The translations under genes and the position numbers were made by a program. This document shows positions 34,544-43,628 of a DNA stretch of 64,000 nt, piece after piece (the first letter of the stretch is position 1; each line of letters opens with the position of its first letter). Where the stretch lies: the NCBI GenBank assembly GCA_019637155.1, contig JAHBWE010000034.1, forward strand, positions 1-64,000, read 5' to 3'. The notes under the pieces are model-generated. The model had not been told where the DNA came from and made no database searches. It was given only the letters and a program-made list of their open reading frames with translations. The DNA comes from Labilithrix sp. (GTDB lineage Bacteria > Myxococcota_A > Polyangia > Polyangiales > Polyangiaceae).

Positions 34544-35317
34544 TCATGGCTCCTGGCAGCGCGTGGTGACGAAGGCTTCGACGAGATGCGCGAGCGCTGG
34601 GTCGTTCGGCTCGAGCCGGTCACGCTCTGCGGCGCAGGCGGCGGGGCCGGTCGTCGGATCGCACGTCGCGCAGGCGATGACCTGCGTCGCCTCGCGGTCG
34701 CTCATGACGCCGGCGCGCTCGGTCGGGCGGTTCGGGCCGTCGCAGGCGAGGGTGCCGCCCGGCGCGGCGATCTGCGCGCGCTCCGGCGAGCAGCGGCATG
34801 CGCGCGCGTGGAGCGCGGTCGCGCCCTTCTTCTCGGCCTTCTCGGCGCGCAGGATCTCGGCTGCGGTGAGGCACGCGTACCCGTCATCCATGATCGGGCA
34901 GTCGGCGTGGCCCGTTCGCTTCGGCGCGCCGCACGGTCCGTCGCGGTGGCAACACTCGGCGATCTCGGCGTGCGTCGCCGCCGTCACCTTCGGCCCGCGC
35001 CCGAGCCGCGCGTACGCGTCGCTCACGCGCCGCATGTATGTTGCACGCACCGCGTCGGGCTCACGCAGGAGCGCGTCGATGCACGCGCTGCCGAGCGCGC
35101 TCGGATACACGCACGCGTCGATGCTGCGCCGCTCGTCGACGCGCGGCACACCACGAACGAACACGATCCCCCGGCCCGCGTCGGGAGCGGCCGCCGGCCC
35201 CGCGGCCGCGGCGCCAGGCTTCGCCGGCGCGGCGGGGTCGTGAGCGGGCGTCGTCGTCGCCGCGGCTGCCGGCGCGCCGCACGCGACGACGAGGCCGAGG
35301 ACCCACCTTCTCGTCAT
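34544..35317 (-). CDS. Cys-rich lipoprotein, unknown
   Basis: 257 residues from ATG 35317 (MTRRWVLGLVVACGAP), a lipoprotein signal with Cys13. An Ala/Pro linker is followed by a Cys-rich body (about 14 Cys: ECCHRDGPCGAP, CRCSPER, CATCDPTTGPAAC), so several disulfides are expected. No family recognised. It has its own start 30 codons after a short Arg-rich open frame that I ignore. It converges with the AraC gene (48 bp). Confidence 0.72.
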   Translation of the reverse strand: MTRRWVLGLVVACGAPAAAATTTPAHDPAAPAKPGAAAAGPAAAPDAGRGIVFVRGVPRVDERRSIDACVYPSALGSACIDALLREPDAVRATYMRRVSDAYARLGRGPKVTAATHAEIAECCHRDGPCGAPKRTGHADCPIMDDGYACLTAAEILRAEKAEKKGATALHARACRCSPERAQIAAPGGTLACDGPNRPTERAGVMSDREATQVIACATCDPTTGPAACAAERDRLEPNDPALAHLVEAFVTTRCQEP

Positions 35318-35351
35318 CGCATCGCCATCGCGTCGTCGAGCGTACACCGCG

Positions 35352-35774
35352 TTACGCGGCGATCGACGCGAGGACGATCCTCCAGCCGCCGCCGGTGCGA
35401 CGGAGGACGTACGAGAGCTCGAAGCGCTCGATGACGTTGCCCTTCCCGTCCCTCCATGCGCCGGCGCCTTCGATCGAGACGATCCCCACGCCGAAGCGAC
35501 GCGCGTCGAGGCGATCGAAGGTCGTCGTCGCGTAGCCGCGCGCGCGGGCGTCCTCCATCACGCGCGCGTACGTCCGCTCGACCTCGGCCGCGGTCGGGAG
35601 AGCGAAGTCGCCGCGCGGCGTCAGCATCACCGCGGGCGCGTGGAAGAACGCTGCGACGGCGCAGGCGTCGAGCGAGCGGAACGCCTCGGTGTAGCGTCGA
35701 AACGTCGATAGCGCGGCCGCGCGGTCGCTCCACTCCGTCGCCGACGGCACCGTGGTCGATGCTCCTGCTTGCAT
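35352..35774 (-). CDS. SnoaL/NTF2-like protein
   Basis: 140 residues from ATG 35774 (MQAGASTTVPSATEW). The pattern is NTF2-like: an N-terminal helix (AAALSTFRRYTEAFRSLD), AVAAFFHAPAVMLTPRG, then strands ending VLRRTGGGWRIVLASI. These small cone-shaped folds bind ligands or act as isomerases or cyclases; no catalytic residue can be singled out. An upstream open frame in the same phase (to 36041) is low-complexity shadow of the GH26 gene and is excluded. Confidence 0.75.
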   Translation of the reverse strand: MQAGASTTVPSATEWSDRAAALSTFRRYTEAFRSLDACAVAAFFHAPAVMLTPRGDFALPTAAEVERTYARVMEDARARGYATTTFDRLDARRFGVGIVSIEGAGAWRDGKGNVIERFELSYVLRRTGGGWRIVLASIAA

Positions 35775-35922
35775 GGCGTTCCTCTTCCTCTCGACGCAGT
35801 CGTGCATCAACCACGCCGCCCGCGCCGACGATCCAAGCGCGCGATCCAGCTGCACCGGAAACGTGCGTAAAAGCCCGCGGAAAGATGGGTGGGACATGTA
35901 GGCATACAGGTTGCTGAGCCTC

Positions 35923-37269
35923 ATGAAGATGAGGTTCCTCGCGGCATTGGCACTCGCGGCGGCGACCACCGCGGTCGCGTGTGGCGCACCAGCCGACGAC
36001 GACGACGCGGACGCGGACGCGACCGCGGAGGCACAAACCACGACCGCGCGCCCCGCAACCGCGGACCCCGACGCGACCGCGCGACCCGCGGACCCCGGCG
36101 CGACCGCGCGACCCGCAAGCGCGGACCCTAACGCGACCGCGCGACCCGCGGACCCCGGCGCGACCGCGGCGACGCGGACGGTGCTCGCGAACCTTCACTC
36201 CTTCGACTTCGCGAGCGGCGACCCGTTCGATCGACGCGTGATGATCGGGCAGCAGGAGCCCGACGTGTCGAACCGCGCGTCGTACGCGACGCCGGTCGTC
36301 CCCGACGTCGAGCGACTCACCGGACGCACGCCCGCGCTCGTGAGCTACGAGCTCTCCAACGCCGACCGCGGCGCGCGGACGATGTTCGACGCCGCTGCGT
36401 TCCGCGCGGGGCGCGACACGCTGCGCGATCTCGTCCGCGCGCAAGCACGACGCGGCGCGCTCGTCTCGTTCGTGTGGCACATGCGCTGTCCGAAGGCGGC
36501 CGTCACCGATCGCGACCTCTTCGCGCCGAACGAGTGCCCGCGCGACTACCGCCTCGAGGAGCTCCTCGCGCGCAAGCCCAACGGCCGCGAAGGCGCGCAC
36601 TTCCGCGAGTGGCGCGCGATCCTCGACGAGCTCGCGGAGCTCCTCTGGTCGCTGAAGGACGACGACGGCGAGCCGATCCCGGTCCAACTCCGCCCCTTCC
36701 ACGAGTTCACCGGCAACTGGTTCTGGTGGGGCCGCGCGAACGGCGCGAGCGCCTACGCCGCCGCGTGGCGCGAGATGGTCAGCTACCTCCGCGACGGCCG
36801 CGGCCTCCATCACCTGCTCTGGGTCTTCGCGCCCGACTCGCCGTCGTCGAACGGAGGCTGGGAGTCGTATTATCCTGGCGACGACTTCGTCGATGTTATC
36901 GCCTTTGACCGATATGACCATAACGACGGTCGATTCGCGCGCGGCTACGACGGTGACCTCCGGGCGGTCGGCTCGTTCGCCAAGCGCCATGGAAAGGTCG
37001 CCGCCGTCTCCGAGGTCGGCTTCAATCTAGGCGCGCACGGCACCAACGCGAACCCAACCTGGTTCACGCAAACGATGCTCGCGCCGCTCCGGAAACACGG
37101 CTTCGCGTACGCCGCGCTCTGGCGGAACGCACCATGGGAGAAATTCATCCCAGAGCCAGGCGACGGCGCGATCGCCAACGACTTCGCCCGCATGGCATCC
37201 GACGACGCAACCCTCTTCGCCGGCACCCACGACCTCTACCTCCCGCTCCACGTACCACCGGAGTCGTGA
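35923..37269 (+). CDS. GH26 family glycoside hydrolase, lipoprotein
   Basis: 448 residues from ATG 35923. The lipoprotein signal (RFLAALALAAATTAVAC, Cys about 18) is followed by an Asp-rich stretch and a repeated Thr-Ala-Arg-Pro linker. The catalytic barrel begins near residue 90 (ANLHSFDFASGDPFDRR, MIGQQEPD) and has the GH26 acid/base RPFHEFTGNWFWWG (Glu261) and nucleophile VSEVGF (Glu364), plus WVFAPDSP and FDRYDH. GH26 enzymes are mainly endo-beta-mannanases. Cell-surface location suggests attack on plant or microbial mannan. The 3' end shades into the tandem-repeat tract downstream. Confidence 0.9.
   Translation: MKMRFLAALALAAATTAVACGAPADDDDADADATAEAQTTTARPATADPDATARPADPGATARPASADPNATARPADPGATAATRTVLANLHSFDFASGDPFDRRVMIGQQEPDVSNRASYATPVVPDVERLTGRTPALVSYELSNADRGARTMFDAAAFRAGRDTLRDLVRAQARRGALVSFVWHMRCPKAAVTDRDLFAPNECPRDYRLEELLARKPNGREGAHFREWRAILDELAELLWSLKDDDGEPIPVQLRPFHEFTGNWFWWGRANGASAYAAAWREMVSYLRDGRGLHHLLWVFAPDSPSSNGGWESYYPGDDFVDVIAFDRYDHNDGRFARGYDGDLRAVGSFAKRHGKVAAVSEVGFNLGAHGTNANPTWFTQTMLAPLRKHGFAYAALWRNAPWEKFIPEPGDGAIANDFARMASDDATLFAGTHDLYLPLHVPPES
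36043..36162 (+). repeat. Duplicated 60-bp linker repeat inside GH26 gene
   Basis: Two nearly identical 60-bp units encode TARPATADPDA-TARPADPGA and TARPASADPNA-TARPADPGA. Each unit is an 11- plus 9-residue pair, so an older shorter duplication is visible inside. It forms a flexible tether between the membrane lipid and the catalytic domain, and copy number could change by slippage without frameshift. Confidence 0.75.
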
Positions 37270-37500
37270 GCACACCGCCTCCACGTACCGCGAAGCTCGT
37301 GAACATATGGCCTCCATACCGTGGGGCTCACGAGCCTATAGGCTTCTCGTGCCACCAGCTCATGAGCGTATGGCCTCCACGTACCGCGGGGCTCACGAGC
37401 GTATGGCTTCCACATACCGCGGGGCTCACGAGCGGGCTGAGCGTAAGGCTCCACGTACCGTGGGCTCATGAGTGCGCGTACTGGCGGGGCGTGAGCGTGT
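37247..37500. repeat. Degenerate 32-bp tandem repeat tract
   Basis: About eight units with the consensus CTCCACGTACCGCGGGG-CTCACGAGCGTATGG. CTCCAC-type starts fall at 37247, 37279, 37312, 37375, 37407 and 37449; a diverged unit lies near 37343 and a last partial one near 37480. Spacing is 31-33 bp except one of 42. Each unit carries a (near-)palindrome GCTCAYGAGC. The first unit lies inside the last codons of the GH26 gene and the last ends 12 bp before the next start codon, so the array fills the whole intergenic space. It may be a minisatellite or a row of protein-binding sites. Confidence 0.75.
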
Positions 37501-37511
37501 AGGCTCGGGGT

Positions 37512-39974
37512 ATGCGGGCGGTCTTTTTCGGCGCGCTGGTGTTCGGCTTTGCGTGTGGCGGTTCGAGCAGTGACGTTCGTGTGCCGGTGCCCGTCGTCGC
37601 GAAGGTCGAGCCGAAGGGCGACGTCGCTCCCGAGCCCGTTCGGCCCGTCGTCGATCGGAAGACGATCCAGCATCTGCCGATCGCCGAGGCGCTCTCGGTG
37701 TATCGCGATTGGACCCACGATCAGGATCCGAGCTACGCGATCGAAGGGCTGACCCAGGTCGCGTGGGCGAAGGACGAAGCGGCGGTCCCGCTCGCGATCC
37801 GCGCGCTCGCGGCGAAGGACCACGAGGTGCGCGCCGCCGCCGCGCGCGTCGTCATCGAGCCCGACGTGCCGAAGCCGGACGCCGCGCGGGCCGCCCTCCG
37901 CGACGCGCTCGCCGAAGCGACGCCGCTCGATCGCAGCGCGATCCTCTGGGCGCTCCTCGTCCTCGGAGACCGCACCGTCGCCGACGCCGCGATCGAGGAG
38001 TATCGCTCCGGCACGCTCGCGAAGGTCCACGCGCTCGACGGCTCACCCGCCTTCGCGCTCGCCGCCCTCGCACGCGCCATCCCCGCCGACCGAGCGAAGA
38101 CGCTCGCGACCGAGCGCGCCCCACCCCTGCGCGACCTCGGCCTCGCCGCCCTCGCACGCAACGCCGCGACCGCGACCGCAGGCGACGCCGCACCCGCGTC
38201 CGCACGCGACGCGACCGCACCCGCACGCGACGCCGCGACCGCGACCGCTCACGACGCCGCGACCGTGACCAAGCTCGTGACCTCACGCGATGCCGTGGTC
38301 GCCACGCCCGACGCAACCGCGCGCGACGCAGCGGGCGCCGCGCTGTCCGTCCTCGTTGCGGCGCTCGAGAGCGCGGACGCGGAAGGGCGCGCTCGCATCG
38401 TCGATGTGCTCGCCCGCGGCGCGGGTGGGGCGGCGGTGCTCCTCGCGCTTCCGGCTGTGAGCGCGGCACCGCGCGAGAAGGCGAAACATCAGGCCAAGGT
38501 GGTCTTCGATCGGCTGCGCCAGCTCGCGGATCCGCGGGCCGCCGATGCGCTCGCGCGGTACCTCGGCACGAAGCCCGAGCCGCACTGGCGCACCGAAGCT
38601 GCGATGCGCCTCGCCGAGCTGGGCGATCTCCGCGCGGTCCCCACGCTCGCGTGGAGACTCACGCAAGACCCACTCGCGCTCTACAAGAGCGGCGTCGACG
38701 ACGAGCTTCGCCGCACCGACTCCGAACGCGTCGGCGCCGCGCGTATGCTCGCGGACCTCGCGGTGCTGCACCCCGATCGACGCGGCGAGATCCGGAAGCA
38801 CGCCGTCGGCCCCGTGCGCGCGTGGCTCCTCGGGAAGCCGCAGCCACACGCCAACGGCATGCGCTTCGTCGCGGCCTCGGACGCGCGTGAGCTCCTCCCC
38901 GAAATGCGGAGGTGGGCGAATCCCGGCGTCCCGCTCCCGAAGCCGGGGCAGCAGAGCTTCCCGCTCGCGTTCGAGAGCGCGCAGACCGCGCTCCGGTACG
39001 TCGGATGGATGCGCGATCCCCAGAGCTGGGCCACGCTCGAGTCGACGCTCGGTCGTCGTCCCGCCTCCATGGACGCGACGATGGAGAGCCTGCTCCAGGG
39101 CGGCAACGCCGTGCTCGGCATGACGCTGCGCGCGCTCGGGACCGGCGCCGCGACGGGCTTCGCGCAGTGGGGCGATCCGAAGGCGTACCCCGTCCTCGTG
39201 AAGTACATCGAGGACAGGAAGAACAACGAGCAAGCGCGCCTCGAGGCCGGCGCCGCGCTCGCGTGGGTCGCGACGGACGCGCAGCTCACCGAGATCGCGG
39301 GCAAGGTCCGCTCGCTCCCGCGCGACCCGCAAGCGCAGGTCGTCCGCAACTGCTACCTCGAGGCGCTCGCGCGGCGTCCGGTTCCGGTCGCGACCGCGCC
39401 GCTCGTCGACCTGCTCGGCACGACGCCGGAGCACACCCTCGCGCGCGCGATCGGCGGCGGCGGCCTCGCGCCGGAGACGACGACGCGCCTCTTCGCGATG
39501 CTGAAGGAGAGCGCGATGCTGAAGGAGAGCTCCACCCGGCTCGACGCGACGCTCGCGCTCCTCCTCGGCGCCGACCCCGACACCGCGCGCCGCGCGCTCG
39601 CCACGTACGAGGACGCCGACGCCGCCGAGCTCGAGGAGCTGAAGGTCGCCTACGACCAGTCGTTCGGCGCGATCAGCGACGCCAACTACGAGCGCGGCGA
39701 CGTCGCGCGATGGACCGCCAACGCGGAGGCCGCCTCGCACGTGAAGCTCGGCGGCGCATACCAGGACTGGGTGCGCACGACCGTCACACGCAACCTCGAC
39801 GGCATCGAATACGACGCTGGCCCGCGTTCGCTCACGAGGGTGCAGCTCCGCGTGCGCCTCTTGCGCGACACGCGCTCGCCCGACACGAAGAAGCGGACCG
39901 ACGCGCTCCGCATTCTCCGCTTCATGAACGAGCGCGGCGCCCTCCTCGCGCTTGGCCTCACCCCACGCGACTGA
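37512..39974 (+). CDS. HEAT-repeat lipoprotein
   Basis: 820 residues with a lipoprotein signal (RAVFFGALVFGFACG, Cys15). The mature chain is almost all paired helices of HEAT/ARM type (AVPLAIRALAAKDHEVRAAA, DPRAADALARYLGTK, LGDLRAVPTLAWRL), a scaffold for protein-protein contacts. An insertion at about residues 217-275 is low complexity (ARDAATATAHDAATVT), encoded by GC-rich repeats at 38160-38330; a small exact duplication (MLKESAMLKES) occurs near residue 662. The C-terminal 90 residues have a different, more charged composition. Probably a periplasmic or outer-membrane scaffold. It starts at the end of the 32-bp repeat tract. Confidence 0.8.
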   Translation: MRAVFFGALVFGFACGGSSSDVRVPVPVVAKVEPKGDVAPEPVRPVVDRKTIQHLPIAEALSVYRDWTHDQDPSYAIEGLTQVAWAKDEAAVPLAIRALAAKDHEVRAAAARVVIEPDVPKPDAARAALRDALAEATPLDRSAILWALLVLGDRTVADAAIEEYRSGTLAKVHALDGSPAFALAALARAIPADRAKTLATERAPPLRDLGLAALARNAATATAGDAAPASARDATAPARDAATATAHDAATVTKLVTSRDAVVATPDATARDAAGAALSVLVAALESADAEGRARIVDVLARGAGGAAVLLALPAVSAAPREKAKHQAKVVFDRLRQLADPRAADALARYLGTKPEPHWRTEAAMRLAELGDLRAVPTLAWRLTQDPLALYKSGVDDELRRTDSERVGAARMLADLAVLHPDRRGEIRKHAVGPVRAWLLGKPQPHANGMRFVAASDARELLPEMRRWANPGVPLPKPGQQSFPLAFESAQTALRYVGWMRDPQSWATLESTLGRRPASMDATMESLLQGGNAVLGMTLRALGTGAATGFAQWGDPKAYPVLVKYIEDRKNNEQARLEAGAALAWVATDAQLTEIAGKVRSLPRDPQAQVVRNCYLEALARRPVPVATAPLVDLLGTTPEHTLARAIGGGGLAPETTTRLFAMLKESAMLKESSTRLDATLALLLGADPDTARRALATYEDADAAELEELKVAYDQSFGAISDANYERGDVARWTANAEAASHVKLGGAYQDWVRTTVTRNLDGIEYDAGPRSLTRVQLRVRLLRDTRSPDTKKRTDALRILRFMNERGALLALGLTPRD

Positions 39975-40089
39975 CGCGGGCCCCCACCTTCGCGACGAGC
40001 GGCGGGAAGACCGGGAACACAACGGCCTCGGGATCTGAAAGCCTGCCGCGATCGTGGCGAGGACGGCGTCGCGTGCTACGACGCGCACC

Positions 40090-40602
40090 GTGCGGAAGCT
40101 CATCTCGCTCCTGTTCCTCGGCGCTGCTGCGTGCGCCGCTCCCACCGACGAGACCGGCGAGACCGCGACGGAGAGCGCGGCCGTGATCGCGCCCGCGGCC
40201 GACGTCGTGCGGCTCCGCTACGAGCCTCAGTTCGTGCTCGAGAAGGTGCTCGAGCAGAAGCAGCGGCCGTTCGACGCGGCGAAGCCCTTTCCTGCGATCA
40301 AATTCGCGAGCGAGATCACGCTCACCGAGTTCCAGGACGCGATCGAGACGCAGTGGGGCTTCCGGCCCGACGTCATCACGAACGCGTATTCGGTCGTGGA
40401 GAACACCATCTACCTGATGGATGACGCGGCCTACTACTCGCAGCACGGTCGCTGCATCGACGACTCGCTCGCCCATGAAATCACGCACTATGTCCAGGTC
40501 GTGTACCAGGGCTGGACGCTCGAGGCCGCCGACGACTCCATCGAGGTCGACGCCGTCTACATGCAGCGCTGGTTCCGCCAGGAATACTGCGGCGCGAGCT
40601 AG
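40090..40602 (+). CDS. Putative zinc-metalloprotease-like lipoprotein
   Basis: 170 residues from GTG 40090, giving the lipoprotein signal VRKLISLLFLGAAAC; an upstream GTG (40054) would add a basic extension. A HEITH motif (in DSLAHEITHYVQ) is the classical HExxH zinc site, and a later Glu (DDSIEVDAV) could be the third ligand. The body before it (LRYEPQFVLEKVLEQKQRPF, NTIYLMDDAAYYSQHGRC) suggests a small gluzincin-like fold. No propeptide is seen. Two Cys (GRC, EYC) may pair. Substrate unknown. Confidence 0.7.
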   Translation: MRKLISLLFLGAAACAAPTDETGETATESAAVIAPAADVVRLRYEPQFVLEKVLEQKQRPFDAAKPFPAIKFASEITLTEFQDAIETQWGFRPDVITNAYSVVENTIYLMDDAAYYSQHGRCIDDSLAHEITHYVQVVYQGWTLEAADDSIEVDAVYMQRWFRQEYCGAS

Positions 40603-40675
40603 CACCCTGATCTCGCAGATCGCCCCGGATTTCGGGTTGCGCACCCCCTCGCGCAAGCGTAAAGCGCGCTTCGAA

Positions 40676-42019
40676 ATGAGTGCCCGCCTCGCCGCCGTGA
40701 CCGCGCTCGCCCTCGCCCTCGGAGCGTGCGCCGCGCAAGACCATGAAGACGAGCCGGCCGCCGCGGAGGCGGAGATCGGCCTCACGCGACCGAGCCTCCC
40801 CAACGTCACCGCGTGGGCCGCGGGCACGAACTGGAAGTACGAGACGGACTTCCTCGGTCTCCGCCACGCGTGGGTCTACACGCCGAACGGCTTCAGCAAG
40901 CGCGCGCCCGGACGGCGCGGCGTCGTCTTCCACCTCCCCGGCTGCGGCGAGCTCCCGTACCAGGTCGCGCAAGGATCGGCCTGGGCCCCCGTCGCGGAGG
41001 CGCACGGCCTCGTCGTCGTCGTGCCGGAGATCCTCTCGCCGGTCTACCCGAACCCCGCCGCGCCCAACGTCGCTTGCTACGACTTCGGCACCGTCATGCA
41101 GCCGACGCGCTATGCCCGCGATCACGCCGCGCTCATCGAAGCCGGCACGCGCATCGCGCGGGACGACCTCTCGCTCGGGATCGATCCGCGCCAGATCTAC
41201 ATCGGCGGCCTCTCCGCCGGCGGCACCGTCGCGATGCAGGTGGCGTGCATGGCGCCGGAGATCTTCAGCGGCGTCGGCTCCGTCGCCGCGCCCTCGCTCG
41301 GGACGTGGCAGTCGATGGCGGTCATGCCGCCGGTCTGGAGCGCCCCCGCGATCCGCTGGGGCTGCGAGTACTACGCAAACTCGAGCCCCGCGCCCGACGC
41401 GAAGGAGAAGCTCGGGAAACAGGTCTACGCGATCGCCTCCGACGACAACGGACTTCCGGCCGGAATCCCGATCATGATCGGGGGAGTGTGGACCGCGACG
41501 AAATTTGCCAATCAGAAGATCTGGGACGGCGACAAATACATCCCGTTTGCCCATCATCGTCTCATCGCCGACGCGATGGCGCCTCTCTTCGGCGCGAAGA
41601 TGACGGGCGAAGACGTCGGCCTTCCGTACCACGGCACCGGCTGGGGCTGCCCCGGCGGCGAGGTGAGCCACCACGACACCGCCGAGACGGAGTGCGAATT
41701 CTCCGCCCTCCAGCCGCGCCCGTGGCAGGTCAAAGCCGATATCTGGAAAGACACGAAAGGCCGCACGCGCGTCGTCCACTTGAAGCAGGACGGCCTCCGC
41801 CACCGCTGGCCGACCGGCCACAAACCGCCCGTCACGCCGAGCTTCGAGGAGCTCGTCGAAAAGGGTTATATGAGCCCCTTCGCCGAGGTCTACGAGGCGA
41901 AGGCCGCGGGCGCGCCCACCGGCACGTTCGGCATCGGCTTCTTCGGCAGCATCGACACGTTCGACTTCACCGCCTACCTCGCCGACTACTTCACCGCGAA
42001 CAACCCGCGCCTCGACTGA
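40676..42019 (+). CDS. PHB-depolymerase-type esterase, lipoprotein
   Basis: 447 residues from ATG 40676 (MSARLAAVTALALALGAC), a lipoprotein signal. It is an alpha/beta hydrolase of the polyhydroxybutyrate depolymerase/feruloyl-esterase group: GVVFHLPGCGELPYQVA, the nucleophile elbow GGLSAGG (Ser180), IPIMIGG and a C-terminal GTGWGCPGGEVSHHD with the likely catalytic His. Extracellular enzymes of this type break polyesters or ester-linked hydroxycinnamates on plant polymers; the GH26 gene 3 kb away fits the latter. Cys spacing (PNVACYDFG, MQVACMAPE, RWGCEYY) suggests disulfides. Confidence 0.82.
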   Translation: MSARLAAVTALALALGACAAQDHEDEPAAAEAEIGLTRPSLPNVTAWAAGTNWKYETDFLGLRHAWVYTPNGFSKRAPGRRGVVFHLPGCGELPYQVAQGSAWAPVAEAHGLVVVVPEILSPVYPNPAAPNVACYDFGTVMQPTRYARDHAALIEAGTRIARDDLSLGIDPRQIYIGGLSAGGTVAMQVACMAPEIFSGVGSVAAPSLGTWQSMAVMPPVWSAPAIRWGCEYYANSSPAPDAKEKLGKQVYAIASDDNGLPAGIPIMIGGVWTATKFANQKIWDGDKYIPFAHHRLIADAMAPLFGAKMTGEDVGLPYHGTGWGCPGGEVSHHDTAETECEFSALQPRPWQVKADIWKDTKGRTRVVHLKQDGLRHRWPTGHKPPVTPSFEELVEKGYMSPFAEVYEAKAAGAPTGTFGIGFFGSIDTFDFTAYLADYFTANNPRLD

Positions 42020-42033
42020 GGCGCGCCGGCGCG

Positions 42034-43590
42034 TCAGAGCGACTTCGCGACGACCTCGACGAGGAGGCGGCCCTGCGCGACGATCGCCGCGCGGTAGGCC
42101 TCGAACGTGGCGTCGGTGACCGCGCCGTTCCCGCTCGAGAAGCGCGTCATGATCGGCGTGTGGATGTGGCCGACCGGGATCGTGAGACCGAGCACGTCGC
42201 GGAGCAGCGTCGCGCGGTAGGCGCTCTCGTTCGAGAGGTAGTCGCCGCCGCTGCCCGAGCGCGCGCACGCCGCCGCCGCCGGCGGCTGACGACCCGGCGC
42301 CGGCGGATACGGGACCGACGAGTAGAACACCTGCGTCGCGCTCTTCGTGCAGTCGGGGAACACCTCGAAGTCGTAGCCCCACACCACCTCGAACCTCCCG
42401 CCCGGCGTGCCCGCCGGCGCCGGCACCTGCGCGCTCGTGTTCGCGGCGATCATCGCGTCGACCGGGAGGCTGCTCTCGACGAACTGCGGGGGTTTGTCCT
42501 TCGCCCAAGGCCGCGGCTCGTAGCCGAGCCATCGCGCGGGCGGATCGATCGCGCAGCCCGTCGTGCTGGCAAGGAACCCGCTCGCGCACGTCGCGACGTC
42601 GTCGTTGCCCTCGAACGTGCCGTGGAAGCGGCCGTTGTACTCCTCGAGCTTGAAGCGGTAGCCGCTCCCCTGGCTCATCGTGATCGCGACGTTCGCGCGC
42701 GAGTCGACCGGCGCCTGGAAGACCGGTCCGAGCGTGTCCTCCTCCATTCCGCGCTCGAACGGGCCGTAGTTCACCGGCAGCGTGTACGTCTCGATCTGCG
42801 CGGTCTTCCCGTTCGGCAGCGTGAACGTCACGCCGTCGTACGCGAGCGCGGCCGCGCCGGAGGGGTTGCCGATCCGGATGTTCACGTCGTTCGTCGCGCC
42901 CGGCGCGCCGAGCGTGAACGGATCGAAGCCGCTCAGCACGATGCGCACGAAGTCGGGGCCGGCGGGGAGGTTCAGATCGTACTGCCCGCGCGACGCGCGC
43001 TCGAGCTCCCACTCGAGGTCGCCGCGCTGCTCGGCCGTGAGCGCGAACGACGGCTCCCACGCGCGGAGCGTCTTCGTCATCGTGAGGCGCGCCCAGTAGA
43101 GCATCCGGTCGTCGCCGGCCGGGAGCGTGCCCATCGTCCGCTTGCCCTGCACGCGATCGACCGCGGCGCGCCACAGCTTCGTGCCCTCGCCTTTGACGAG
43201 CTCCTTCGCCTTCTCGAAGCTGTTCGCCCCCGCTTTTCCGTCCTGGCAGAGGCGCGCGGAGAAGTCGCGCTCGAACACGTCGAAGCCCGTGCCGGTCAGG
43301 ATCTCCGTCGCGAACGGCACGTCCTTGCCGGGGAGACGGTTCACGAGGCGGCGCTCTTCGAAGTTGAGCGCGACGTCCGGGTTCATCGTGCACGTGGCGG
43401 GCGGCCCGTCGTCGTCGTCATCGTCGCCCGGCGTGGTGGTGTCGTCGTCGTCGTCGCCGTTCGGACCGCCGTCCTTCTTGCCGCCCGGCCGCGCCGGATC
43501 GTCGTTCTCGGGATCGTCCGAGGCGGCGGTGTCGGAGCACGCGGAGATCCCGAGCACGAGACCGAGAGCGAAGACGGAGAGGAGCCGCAT
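42034..43590 (-). CDS. Pyroglutamyl-peptidase-like lipoprotein with Ser in place of Cys
   Basis: 518 residues: lipoprotein signal (MRLLSVFALGLVLGISAC), an Asp/Gly/Pro-rich linker (to about 62), a helical region (about 75-200) and a C15-peptidase-like core. The core has SGFDPF, GNPSGAAAL, LPVNYGPFERGM, FKLEEYN (Glu316/317) and, near the C terminus, GGDYLSNESAY and VGHIHTP (His477). These line up with pyroglutamyl peptidase I: GFDPF, NPS, the catalytic Glu, the CN nucleophile block and GFIHxP. The nucleophile position is Ser453 (LSN) rather than Cys. It may be inactive, a binding protein, or a serine variant. Divergent from the CULT gene with 38 bp between. Confidence 0.78.
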   Translation of the reverse strand: MRLLSVFALGLVLGISACSDTAASDDPENDDPARPGGKKDGGPNGDDDDDTTTPGDDDDDDGPPATCTMNPDVALNFEERRLVNRLPGKDVPFATEILTGTGFDVFERDFSARLCQDGKAGANSFEKAKELVKGEGTKLWRAAVDRVQGKRTMGTLPAGDDRMLYWARLTMTKTLRAWEPSFALTAEQRGDLEWELERASRGQYDLNLPAGPDFVRIVLSGFDPFTLGAPGATNDVNIRIGNPSGAAALAYDGVTFTLPNGKTAQIETYTLPVNYGPFERGMEEDTLGPVFQAPVDSRANVAITMSQGSGYRFKLEEYNGRFHGTFEGNDDVATCASGFLASTTGCAIDPPARWLGYEPRPWAKDKPPQFVESSLPVDAMIAANTSAQVPAPAGTPGGRFEVVWGYDFEVFPDCTKSATQVFYSSVPYPPAPGRQPPAAAACARSGSGGDYLSNESAYRATLLRDVLGLTIPVGHIHTPIMTRFSSGNGAVTDATFEAYRAAIVAQGRLLVEVVAKSL

Positions 43591-43628
43591 GAGGGAACAC
43601 GAGCGTAGCAGGGAGCTATCCTGACGGC

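Noticed and set aside
37247..37500. CRISPR array
   Set aside because: Unit spacing of 32 bp is the full repeat; there are no unique spacers between identical repeats, and no cas gene is in the window.
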